DNA of 64,000 nucleotides, taken from the NCBI GenBank assembly GCA_032358165.1, contig JAALGY010000020.1:2232001-2296000 (forward strand), written 5' to 3'. Origin of the DNA: Diplosphaera chodatii (lineage: Eukaryota > Chlorophyta > Trebouxiophyceae > Prasiolales > Stichococcaceae). The notes under the pieces are model-generated. The model worked only from the letters and a program-made list of their open reading frames with translations, had not been told where the DNA came from and ran no database searches. Both the position numbers and the translations under genes were made by a program. Below, piece by piece: positions 12,229 to 22,710 of the stretch (positions are counted from its first letter, which is position 1; each line of letters starts with the position of its first letter).

Positions 12229-12561
12229 CGGCACGGCTTACTGTGGGGTCCGCAACCACCTCTTCTGCCAAGTATGGATGCAACGCAGCGGGTTCATTGC
12301 TGTGAGCTGATGTGCATTGCGGCTTTGGACGTTTGTCCTGTTGTCGTTTGTAAACAGACGATGGCTTGCCACTGAGCGCAGCTTTCAGGGTGCACACGTC
12401 TCACGCCATTGCATCATGTGAAAAACGCTGAGTTTGCTGCAGTCATGCTGTCTCAGAAGGTCGACAAGCAGCCACATATGCCAGCTGCCATCTGATGCAA
12501 TTATTGACTGACCAGCACACGATGCCAATTTCATTGCAAATGCACCGCTGCAAGCTCCACC
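12229..12561. other. Convergent 3' region, P2 / plastid L6
   Basis: About 330 bases between two stop codons. It contains TGTAA at 12349-12353, a likely poly(A) signal for P2 about 120 bases past its stop. No coding signal was seen. Confidence 0.5.
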
Positions 12562-14106
12562 CTACTTGCCGCGCTTTCCTTCCTTCTTGCGGACAAACTC
12601 GTCCACATACCGCACCCCCTGCACAGCATTGCATACGAGGATGCAAACACCTGTATGCTGACACTGTTGCAACCAACCACAGCATGCATCACCTGGCCCG
12701 TGGATGCTGTCCGTAGTATCTGGTTCGGACTGGTCCCCAGCACCAGGGTAGGTGCACAACCGTTTACAGTGACGCTGCAGCTCACCTTGCCCTTGTATGG
12801 CTCTGGCTTCCGCCTGGCGCGGATCTTGGCCGCAAAGTCACCAACGGCCACCTTGTCGTGACCCCGGATGACCAGCCCTGTGTTCTTCACCACCTGTTGA
12901 CGGAGGACAGTATCGCATTGATGTGAGCTACGACGATGACCGCCAGATAACGTATACTCGGACAGCAGCACCCAGCGGTAGCCAGGCGGCCTGAGCACGG
13001 ACCCTCGTGCACGTTGCTTCATTGCATGCAGTACAGCTGAACTTGCTCCGCTGCTCCACTCTGCCATGTTACACCCGCAAGGGGTGTGTGGACGCGCTAC
13101 TGTTGCAATGCACATGGGTGGCGGGACTGAGCCCTTCCTGCCGCAGAAACTGCACACCTCGACGGTCAGACCCTCGGGGATCTCCACGACAACGGGGTGG
13201 CTGAAGCCCAGGTTGAGCGACAGGTCCTTGCCCTGCATGGAGGCCCTGTACCCAACGCCGATCAGCTGCAGCTCCTTCTTGAAGCCCTCCGACAGCCCCA
13301 GCACCATGTTGTTCGTCAAGCTCCTGCAGACGCAGCCGCCCAGGAGCATTGCCAGGTGAGTGCGCCAACAGGTATCCGAGACCGCAGGGCAGCGTGCGTT
13401 GCACATGCAGGTCAGGGGCTTGAGCAAAGTAACCTTACAACTGTGAGATATTCTGTACTCAGCAGTGAGAACAGGGAGTCCTGGCAGCATGTGCCCACCT
13501 GAACAGGCCGTGCAATTGGTCTGCTTGCCGTGTGTCGACCCGCTTGCTGAGTTTGTAGCTGCCATTCTCCAACTAAGCGGTGGTACATGGGAGGAGTCAG
13601 CGTGAACGCAACAGCCCAACACGGATGCACAAGCGCACATGTGTGCAGGTCTCGCGCAGTTTAACTTGCTGCAGTGCAGCACTGTTTGCTTGAGGTGCAT
13701 GCAAGGACCCTTGCCGCTCTGCACCTTTTCGATCGAAAGCAACTCTGGGAGCGTCTCTGACATCTCAATCCCCTTGCCCTGCGGTGTTGCTTGTATTCGA
13801 TCAGTACTCGCACGCAGGAACGCAGGCTGCCGGGCACAGATCCGGCATCCTTGCCAACAAATCCCTGCAAGATGTTTGGTCGCTTGCAGCACCCCAACCG
13901 ACCTTCACAGTAACGGTCTGGCCCTGCACATCGAAGGTCACGCCCGCTGGGATCGTAATGGGCGCCTTCCCGATGCGGCTCTCCTTCACCGTGAGCTGCT
14001 TCCGGGCCTCGATGCAGAAGGGCCTGCGGCTGACGGCCACCTGGGGCCGTGCCCTGATGGGCAGCGGCCGCCCGCGGACGCCTGCATGTAGCTGGCTCAA
14101 CTGCAT
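12562..14106 (-). CDS. PRPL6: Plastid 50S ribosomal protein L6
   Basis: Bacterial-type L6 of the large ribosomal subunit, near the factor-binding site. Six exons give 220 residues: 13903-14106, 13725-13778, 13499-13572, 13158-13323, 12786-12893, 12562-12618. The first ~40 residues are Arg/Pro-rich with almost no acidic residues, as in a chloroplast transit peptide, and [14 protein letters not shown] then opens the mature protein. The L6 core follows: [34 protein letters not shown], then [14 protein letters not shown] and [18 protein letters not shown] at the C-terminus. Exon 3 is taken from a TTAG acceptor; TTGGAG six bases on is an alternative that removes two residues. Mitochondrial targeting cannot be excluded. 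Confidence 0.95.
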
Positions 14107-14486
14107 GACGGCTTGTCTGGCGCCACAGCTTGGCGCGAGCGCACTGTGGTGGTTTGTTGGTTCCGGCAGCGTCCGCTGTGCCAGCACAGGCTGAGGTGGT
14201 CTCAGGGTTTGGGCTGTAGCATGTTCATGCAGCCTCGGTGCGACGGTGCCTACAGAGGTGCATTTGGCGGTCTGCACGTTCACTTGTTGCTCAAACAAAT
14301 CCAGTCAGTCGGGCTATCGCGCTGCTGTCCCTTGTGCGCAGCCGTTCCCAGCGCCACTTTCAAGTTGTCACACCATTACTTGCTGCGGCGCTGATGCTCA
14401 TACGATCTGAAAGGATCGATAATACCGACGTTGGGCTTAAACAACGCAGGCGTCTGCAGCAGGCCTGGGCCCATCGCGCAGCAATA
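14107..14486. promoter_or_regulatory. Divergent intergenic region, L6 / PRCC-like
   Basis: 380 bases between two start codons on opposite strands, presumably a shared promoter. The open frame runs upstream of the PRCC-like start without a stop, but the upstream residues do not resemble the family. Confidence 0.4.
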
Positions 14487-16765
14487 ATGGACATGTTGGC
14501 GGATTATGGAAGTGATGACAGTGATGAAGGAGGGGAGGCGCTACAGCAGGGTTCTCATGTGGGCATAGATGCCGCGAACGCAGGTGCATCCAGCGACACC
14601 CTCACAACGGAACCACAGAGCTACTCTGGAGCTGCACAGCCGGGAGCCGGTGGCCTGTTTGCCAAACTTCCTGCACCAAGCAGTGGCAGCAGCTCCGGCG
14701 GATTCACAGACGCTGGCCTGTCTGCGGCGGGGTTCGGCCTGACTCCAGCCTCAGGCGCCAAGGCCCCAGTAAAGCAAAAGCCATCTGCCAAAAACGTTGT
14801 GAAGCTGCACACCATGAAGCCGCTCGCTGCAGAAGACAATGATGAGGTGCGGGGCCTGAAGTGGATTGACTACATTGACCATGCTCTTCATGTTGACCGT
14901 GCTGTTTGTCTGCAATGGGTCTGCAGCGCTCCGTGCACAGAAAGCTGCTGGAGTGGGCCAGCTGCTTCGCCACAGGCCCCTGCACATGCAGGCCTGTGCA
15001 GCAAACAGGCCATGATGTCGGCCTTTGGTCTTGCAGGATGAGCAGCCCAAGAAGAGGCTGAAGCCCAGCACCAAGGGTCTCAGTTTCCTGGACAGCCTGC
15101 CCCAGCCGGTGCACAATGCCACGCCGCCAGCGGGGACAGCACTCGGCGCCGGCAGCGCGGTAGGCACTTCATCTGTGATGCTGTGTATTTCTCGAGCGTT
15201 GATGTTACAGCAACCTTGCGCCTGAGCGCACAGCCTGCCAGCCCTGACCACCGGTGATGCTGCCTCCTGAATAGTACTGCTCATACAGCAGCACTCGTTG
15301 TCCAAGGCTCAGCAACGTGAACATGGTGCATGATCCCGTACAGCCGGGCATTGCCGACGTGACAACCTGACAGGTCATCACAGCATGCCGTGTGTACGAG
15401 CTGCAGAGCGCCAGGGCGCAGGGTGGCGGACCGCAGCTGCCACCCTCATTCTTCGAGGGCACAAATGGCGCCGGTGATGAACATGCAGGCGCTTCTGCGG
15501 TAGCGCCCCAGCCCCTGCCCGCATCCAATGAGGCCTACAGGGTGGACGCCTCATCGGCGGCAGCAGCAGCAGCGTCAGCAGACCCCGCCGAGCCTGGGCC
15601 AGCACGGCCACCTGCCGGCGGCTATGCAGATTACGGGTCCTATGCGGGGTATGGAGACGGCGCCTATGCGGATGCAACCACTGCATACCCTCAGCACCAG
15701 GATCAGCAGCAGTATGCAGGCGCCGGAAACAGGTGTGATCATGGTGCAATAGGCACGTCCATCAAGGCTGCTGTACTCTCACTCAGCAGTAGACATTGGG
15801 CATGTGCAGTGATTGCGCAAATTGGGGCTCACCCAAGTGTACCCTAGCCAGTGTTGGTCATGCGTGTCATGATGCACAATACCAGTACATTTTGAGGCTT
15901 GGACACAGGGGCCGTGCATGTTGAGCTCCATGTGACGTTCATCATGAGATGCAAACCTTTCACTGCAGCTATGGGCCGGCAAGACCGGATGGCGACGCGA
16001 TGCTGGCGACAGCAATGGCAGCAGACTCTGGCCGCGGCGGCGGCGCCGCAGACCCATTCGCCGGCCTCAACATCGAGTTCAAGGAGGTGCGCTGTTGACA
16101 TGCAATAGGCAGTGTATCACATGCGCAGCTGCCTAGTGCATCCCTGCTGCTGTCACTGCTGCACCAGCGATGAGAGGTCGCTGCTAGGGTAATCTTGTTT
16201 AATGGTCCTGCTCAGAGCTGCACCCTACCTCTGCAGGTGAAGCAGAAGAACCTGACGTATGTGGACCCTGCACGGCTGGCTGCCAACCAGGGCAAGCGGC
16301 AGGCGCTTGGTGAGCCATGGCACACCTTTCATGTTCGTGTACGCTCTGCATCCAGGCTAAGTTAACACAAATGCACTCACGAAGTCACTTGATGACATCA
16401 AGACAGTCTCTCAGAGCTGGTTGGAATACTCTGCACACAGGCAAGATGCACGAGCTGCAGCTGCGAAGGGAAGCAGATGCTGCAGAGCCTCAGAAGCTCG
16501 CCAAGCGCAAGCACCAGATCAACTCTTTGTTCCACGCCGCCAAGCTCAAGGTGAGCCCATGCCGTCGAGCTCTGGATGAGCAGCTTGTCAGTCACCGCAT
16601 GCTCCTTGGCACCGTATGACTGCTGCCCCGCCACCTGGGTACATGAGGTGAGTACAGCTGATGAGACACCGACATCCTTGGTCCACGCAGGAGCTGGAGA
16701 TGCTGAATGATCAGGGCAGCTCCGTGAAGACGAAGCGCGAGACGCAGGCGAAGTATGGCTGGTGA
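14487..16765 (+). CDS. PRCC-family nuclear protein
   Basis: Seven exons join to 394 residues: 14487-14846, 15037-15159, 15407-15732, 15969-16086, 16237-16309, 16441-16550, 16691-16765. It begins MDMLADYGSDDSDEGGE, the short acidic start typical of PRCC proteins, and the middle is Ser/Gly/Ala/Pro-rich and disordered, with a Tyr/Gly-rich patch (YADYGSYAGYGDG). The diagnostic C-terminal PRCC domain is present: LAKRKHQINSLFHAAK, then a linker and KRETQAKYGW at the stop. Human PRCC interacts with the spliceosome and the mitotic checkpoint protein MAD2B; by family the algal protein is probably nuclear and RNA-processing related. The exon 3 acceptor is ambiguous between several in-phase AGs at 15400-15421. 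Confidence 0.87.
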
Positions 16766-17186
16766 CGCCCGACGCCACCTGGGCAGCGGATGCGCGCCAC
16801 AAATCGCACGATGATGCAGCGTTTGTGCCACCTCGACGCCAATGAGCATCCACCACTCGTGCAGATATATATGTTGCATGCTGGACATAATTGTGATGCA
16901 ACCTCTGACTGCCATGTCGATGCACTAGACCCTGCAAGTCTAATGACCCATGTGCCGTCACACGAACCCTCCCAGGCGCTTGGCTGCTCACTTCATCACA
17001 GTAAGGTCGATCTGTCGTTGCCAGTGTCCGCTCCGGTCGCTGTGAGTGTGCTGAGCTAGAGGCTGGGTTGAACATCTGCTGGCATCACCTGCAAATACTT
17101 TGCAAATAGATCTCAAACGAGGAGGACCGCTTGCAGTGGACCTCACACCACAATCATCACGGCGCATCTACAAGACCTGTCTTGAG
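16766..17186. other. Intergenic, PRCC-like to IF-3
   Basis: About 420 bases between two genes in the same direction. It contains an AT-rich ATATATAT string near 16864-16871 and no coding signal. The IF-3 promoter should lie here. Confidence 0.4.
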
Positions 17187-20183
17187 ATGAGCACGACGTC
17201 GCTGCTTGCGCAGCACATCGTTGGGCCCTTGCAGCCGATGCAAACACCAAGGACACGCCAGCCCATCAGCCACAGCTTCGGACGCATGAGGATGCAGCAG
17301 CTGATCAGTAGGAGATCGAAGGTATGTGCAAAGACAGTAGCCTTGGTCGCAGACCCCAGGAACTTGTTGCACCTTGGTGTGCACCTTGGTGTGCAGCTGC
17401 AACCTACAGTGGTTCAGTAGGTACTGCAAGCCCTGTTGCTGCCTGCAACGCTGCAATCGGCCAGCAAATGCAGCTCACTGGCTTTGGTCCTTGGTCATGG
17501 CACCCTGTCATACTGCAACAGGCCGGAGTAACCTTCTTGACCGTGTCACCGCATTTGCCATGACGCCTACACTACGCTCACGCGGCAACATCATGCAAAC
17601 ACCTGGCCTGCAGTGCCCGGTGACGGTCCGGGCGGAGACGGACGCCCCATCGCGGCCGTCCCGACCCCAGACACCTGCACGTCCTGCTGGCGGCGGCCGC
17701 GGCGGATATCAGGTTCGTCCTGTGAATGTACTGGAAACACTCCGGATGCCAACCCGCTGCCAGTCTGCTTACTCACTCGCAGCATGCAGGTGGTGCCTCG
17801 TGCCGTATGTGCCCCCTGCAAAGGTCAGCACGTACGATGATGGTGGAGCCGGGTGCAGGGGTGCCACATGCACACCTGACTGCGGACTGTGTCAATGCAG
17901 GGCCGCGGGGGCGGCGGCGGCGGCCGCAGCAGCGGCGGCAGGGGCTACCAGGGCGGCGGCCGTGGCGGGGGCGGCGGCCGCGGTGGCTACCAGGTAGAAA
18001 TAGGAGTTCCATCAGGAATGCTCCACATGACAGGGTTGCCCAGGCCTTTTTTGCAGATCTGATCAGCTGGGAATTGCTGCAGCACGGCGGGCGATGATGC
18101 ATATGTTGCTTTTATAGGACCTGACAGTCATGTTGAGACGTGCTGCACGCCTTCGAAACCAGGAAGCTGGCAAATCAGCTTGGTGGTGGTGCTGCCATGT
18201 GACGCCGCCATGCAACATCAGGAGCAAAGTGACACGCTGTCCCCCGCGCAGGGTCGAGGTGGCGGCGGCCAGCAGGGTGGCCGCGGCGGGTATCAGGGGC
18301 AGCCCCAAGGCCAGGGCCAGCAGATGGTAAGGCGACACGGTTCACCGACAGCCAGCCTGCTCTGACTCAGTCCAGTCAGTAGGCATGGGTGCAGGGCGAG
18401 TGAAGACGGCTGAAGGGTGGCTCACAGGCTCGTGGAGGCATCGATGCAGAGGTCGCTGGTGCGTCTGCAGGGGCAGCAGCAGGGAGGGTACCAGGGGCAG
18501 CGGCCGCAGGGCGGGTACCAAGGACAGCAGCAGCAGCCGCAGCGGGAGTTCAGCTCGGAGCCGCCCACCAACTTCCAGCAGCGCACGCAGCGCGACCAGC
18601 AGCGGCGGCAGATGAATGGCCCCGCCGACGGCTTCATCGTCAACGAGGAGATCAGGTGCACTGTCGTCCCTTGACCCCGAGGAGCGCACTCGGGCGAACA
18701 CATGCACAGCGTCTCGAGGCAGCTGGCGCTTTCAATGGGCACGAGCGTGATGCGGGCTTTGGGTGCAGCCCGGCGGCTGTTGTCTGTTCTTGCCATCTTA
18801 TGGTCTGTGCACCACTAGATAATCCTGCTGCAGGGCTGGGGAGGTGCGGCTGCTGGGGGAGCAGAAGGAGCAGCTGGGCGTGATGAGCCTCGACGAGGTG
18901 AGGCGGCCGGTGCAAGACATCATGTTGACAGTATGGGGATGCCCTTCCTGCTGCAGTGCCGCAGTGGCAGTCGAGCAGGCCCGCAAGTTCGGAATAGGCG
19001 TGCATCTGCTGCAAGCGGTGCCATCACAGGCCGCCTGGCTGTGACCTGTCCCCCTGAAACCCTAGACTTTGAATCCTGGCAGGCGCTGGACCTGGCGGAC
19101 GAGGCGGGCACGGATGTGGTGATGGTGTCGCCGGACGCGGCGCCGCCGGTGGTGCGCCTCATCGAGGTGTCCAAGCTCAAGTACGAGCAGGAGAAGGCGA
19201 AGAAGGAGGCGGGGCGCAAGAGCCGCGCCGCCCGGTGCGGCTCCCAAAATGCTTCCCTTACCTTGCTCGGCATTCATTTTCTTCCAGATTCCCAAGCTCT
19301 GCCGAGGGGGCATACGGAGGCCTAGCAGCGGTGGCGCAAAGCTGACTGTGACGCTCCACAGCTGAGCGGGCCAACCAAGTCTGGGCAGGGCGCAGCTGTG
19401 TGCTGTACCTGAGGGGCAGCACCCAGTGCCGTGTGCCAAGTCTCACCCGAAAGCAGCTACGATGGCGCCGTCAAGCTGTGTCAGCCTGCATTCGGTTGAC
19501 GGAGCATATGTCGCGAGGTCATCCAGCAGCACTCGAGGGTGGGACTGAGTTCTGCAGGTCGGACCTGAAGGAGCTGAAGATGCGGCCATCGACCGACGAG
19601 CACGACTACCAAGTGCGGCTGCGCTCCGCGATCAAGTTCCTGACCAAGGTGTGCCCAGGGTGTATCGCCGGCTTACAAGAGCCGTGCATTCAGCGGTGCC
19701 GTATGTGGCCAAGGTGCCCCTGCGCACACGGGCCAACAGGAACCGCCAGGGTCACATGTGCTGCCCGCCAGCAGAACTGGTGCAACGCGGCCTTTCGACC
19801 TGGCCGCAGGGGGACAAGGTGAAGCTGACGTGCCAGTTTCGTGGCCGGGAGCGCGAGTTCTCGGACATTGCGCGGGACATGTTTGACGTGAGTCTGGCGT
19901 CTCGGACTGCTGCTGCCGCTGCTGATGTAACGCATCAGCAGCTGCAGAACTTACACCGGCCGCAGTGCCGGCGTCAGTTTGGATGTGAACCACCGATGTG
20001 TCCTGTTGACCTGCGTCGCAGCCAGACAGACAGCAGACGGAGTGAACGGTGCTTGCTGTGATGCAGCGGTTTGTGAAGGATCTGGAGGCGGCGGAGGGGG
20101 TGGGTGCGGTGTCGGTGGAGGCACGGCCGCGGATGCAGGGCAACACCATGAACATGATCGTGGGCATCGGCAAAAAGGAGTGA
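17187..20183 (+). CDS. Translation initiation factor IF-3, plastid type, with RGG/GYQ-rich N-terminal extension
   Basis: Ten exons join to 362 residues: 17187-17321, 17614-17712, 17901-17993, 18252-18326, 18471-18655, 18834-18897, 19083-19234,19558-19648, 19810-19887, 20067-20183. Exon 1 is a Ser/Thr/Arg/Gln-rich leader (MSTTSLLAQHIVG...), consistent with organelle import. Exons 2-5 encode ~100 residues of Gly/Arg/Gln repeats that end again and again in GGYQ. The IF-3 core then starts at FIVNEEIR, with VRLLGEQKEQLGVMSL, ALDLADEAGTDVVMVSP, PPVVRLIEVSKLKYEQEKAKKEA, the linker LKELKMRPSTDEHDYQVRL, and the C-domain ending MNMIVGIGKKE. IF-3 binds the 30S subunit and polices start-codon choice. The RGG-like arm could bind RNA; that is inference. 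Plastid rather than mitochondrial targeting is also an inference. Confidence 0.93.
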
Positions 20184-20975
20184 ATGCGCAGCCCAGCGGC
20201 AGGCACCATCGCCCAGCTGCACAGCACATCCGGAGGCAGCGCTTGCCACACAGCTGTGCAGTGCAGCGGCGTCAAATGCCACAGCCGAGACAGTCGCACC
20301 AAACGTGGCCCTACAGTGACCGTCAGTGGCGGGGAAGCTGCGCTGCCGCCAACTGCTGGCAGTGCCGGCTGGCGCATGCATCGCCCTGCACTGTGGATGC
20401 TGGCTGCACCTTCGTGCGTGCGCATGGTGCCAGTTGGTTGTTGACATCTGCAGCAGCCGCACTGGCAGCCAGATCCTCGTTGATGCACTGGCAGCGCGCC
20501 GATATATATAAATGCGGCAAAACCGCTGGACTCATGGGCTTGCTGATCTCGGGAGCCCTGCGCCTTGCACCAGATTGACAATATTGTTGTCAGAGTACCG
20601 TACAGTTGCTGCATTGTCGGCCCGCATCGCCCACACAGCGGCATGCCTTTACTTGCAACACCGCACATTTTCTATGTGATACGACGGCTGGCCGTCAGCG
20701 CAGCGCAATGTCGCTCCATTGCAATGCGGCGAGGTGACAGCGTGGGCTGTACACGAAAGCATGCTTCTAGGCCGATACCCTGTGCAGCGCGCCAGGCTGG
20801 TCCATCCAAGGAATGTTAGTCGACAATGGTCGAAACCCAGGTTCGCGGCGGTCACATGTTAGAGCAAGCACCGCAGTCCGCAGCATATCCCAACCGCACA
20901 CCGCTGATGCGCAATGTCATGAGCGGCAGGGCGCTGTGGTAGCTGTGTTGCAGGTGCGCCGTCACTTTGATGTAC
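20184..20975. other. Gene-poor region after IF-3
   Basis: No credible exon was found. A TATATATAAAT-like string occurs at about 20503-20513. Open frames on the minus strand across 19673-20668 are shadows of IF-3 and non-coding sequence. Confidence 0.4.
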
Positions 20976-21412
20976 TCAAACATCACCAGAGTACAGGTTG
21001 CGCTGCGCCCGCCACCGCTGCTGCGACGCACGGTTTGTGTCGCGCAGCCGTGCTTGCTTCTGCCACTCGGTGGTGCTGCGCCCAAGCTGCGGGAGGTCGC
21101 TCGTCCCGGAGTCAGTGCGCCACAGCACATTACGATCGGTTGTATGCTCGAGTACTAGCACCAAGGTGAAGGCGACTATCACCAGACAATGTGGCACCGC
21201 TGTGAGTAGCCACGCCGTGCACGTCTGCCGAGCGTCCCACACACGGCGAACCCAAACCTTGGGAGACAGGCCGCAGAGCCGCTGCGGCGGGCGCCGCCGC
21301 CGCCGCTGGGGCTGCGCCTCAGGCCGCTACCCGGCTGCTCCGCCGCACCCGGGGCGCTGGTGACGCGGCGCATGGGCTCCCCACCCTTGGCGCCATTTGC
21401 CACTGCGGTCAC
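20976..21412 (-). pseudogene. Truncated bZIP gene copy (paralogue of the gene at 22711-26483)
   Basis: Two stretches on the minus strand match neighbouring exons of the downstream bZIP gene. At about 21260-21380 EPMRRVTSAPGAAEQPGSGL resembles REAIRRVASAPSGADELPGI. At about 20993-21115 QARLRDTNRASQQRWRAQRN resembles QARMRETNRASQQRWRARHK, including the bZIP N-x7-R signature. After the basic region the zipper exon and all later exons are missing, because the IF-3 gene ends 800 bases further on. An N-terminal remnant is the simplest reading. A short gene with unrelated 3' exons cannot be excluded. Confidence 0.55.
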
Positions 21413-22579
21413 CGTCAGAAGAAGGCTCGCGGTGGAGCCTGTCTGCTGTGCTAGCGGAGGGAGACTCCTGAATGCTACTGTGGACCGCGGGGACCACCAC
21501 TTGCTTGCATGCGGACGCAGCTAGGGGCTTGCTTTGCAAGCATGTGGATGCCGGCAGGGCTTGCATGGACATCTACTAGGACGGTTCTGCGAGATGCTGG
21601 AGCAGACAGCACCTCTTGAGGTGAGTTGGCTGGACCTTCTCCATCGCCGTAATCGAGGTGTCTGCCGTTTGCCCGAGCTTCGGCCACCTGCACCTCCTGT
21701 CTTCTGCCCAGGTTGGCACCTGCTGTGCGTCCACTGCAGGGCGCTTACTGGGCCTGAGGCGCGCCAGGGCGGTATTTGTAGCTCTATGCATCCTACCAGG
21801 CGTACCGAAGGCTGCGAGACACACAGTTGAGGCAGAGCTGCTGCGAGGACCTTGGGCAGGCTGCAGTCAGCACACGGTCCAGCCAGGGAGCATGCTGGCG
21901 TTAGGGCGGCACTTGATCAGGCCTTGGAGCTGTGCGTATGACAAGTGAGAGCTCCACTGGCTGTAAGGCCTGCTTTATCGAGTCATGCAGAACAGTTCTG
22001 CTTGCGCTATCGCATGTGACCTGTGAGCTCTTGTGAGATCTCGTTGCCACGTGTCTGTGCGCGTGAATTGTACTGCTAACATGCATTCGGTCACTGTGCT
22101 GTAGAGGTCTCCGCGTGCAGGAGTCACAACACATCATTGAGGTGCTGCGACAACTGTTGTAGCATGGCGGTAGAGCCGTGTGCGTCACACATCACAAGGC
22201 ACACACTACTGCAGCCCTGTGCCATGCACACACAGTAGGACTGGCATATTCTTCCCCCGAGCTTTGCTGTACGAGACTCGTGAAATCGCTCTTCACGGTT
22301 AGATATCTGACACGGTTAGATGTCAGTCGGTGCAAATTATAAAAGAAGGTATCCTGTTGTATGCCAACACCAAACAATGCTTCGGGTTGGTCCCTCTGTT
22401 CAGTCTATGAGGCTCAACAGCCCATCCAGCGCATGAGACAGCATCCGCTCATTGCCAGGCAGCCTCCTCTGCGCCTGCGACTCGCAGCGGCCACCGCAGC
22501 GGCGGATTGTCACATTGCTGGATGGCACTCCGGTGCCTCTGAACTGAATGAATGAATGCAGCGCAATGCCCCTGGTGTG
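21413..22579. other. Gene-poor region upstream of the bZIP remnant
   Basis: Contains short open frames on both strands with no recognised domain. It may hold further degraded 5' exons of the bZIP remnant. The nearby gene at 22711-26483 ends just to the right. Confidence 0.4.
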
Positions 22580-22584
22580 TTACA
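22580..22584 (-). terminator. Putative poly(A) signal TGTAA for the first bZIP gene
   Basis: TTACA on the plus strand reads TGTAA on the minus strand, about 127 bases beyond the stop codon at 22711-22713. The call rests on motif and spacing only. Confidence 0.4.
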
Positions 22585-22710
22585 TCGCAGCCGCCAGCAG
22601 CGCCTCTTCCAACGATGCCACGCCCGCCTCTGGCGGTACTGCGCGTGAGTGACAGCAAACCAGGGTCAGCCATCTCGACCAAAGCGTCAAGCGCGGTGAG
22701 GCACTCGCCC

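Noticed and set aside
12531..13892. A 453-residue open frame on the minus strand over plastid L6
   Set aside because: It reads through four introns of L6. Only the short segments matching L6 are coding, and they follow splice phase.
19673..20668. A 331-residue minus-strand open frame
   Set aside because: It overlaps IF-3 exons 9-10 on the other strand and contains no recognisable motif.
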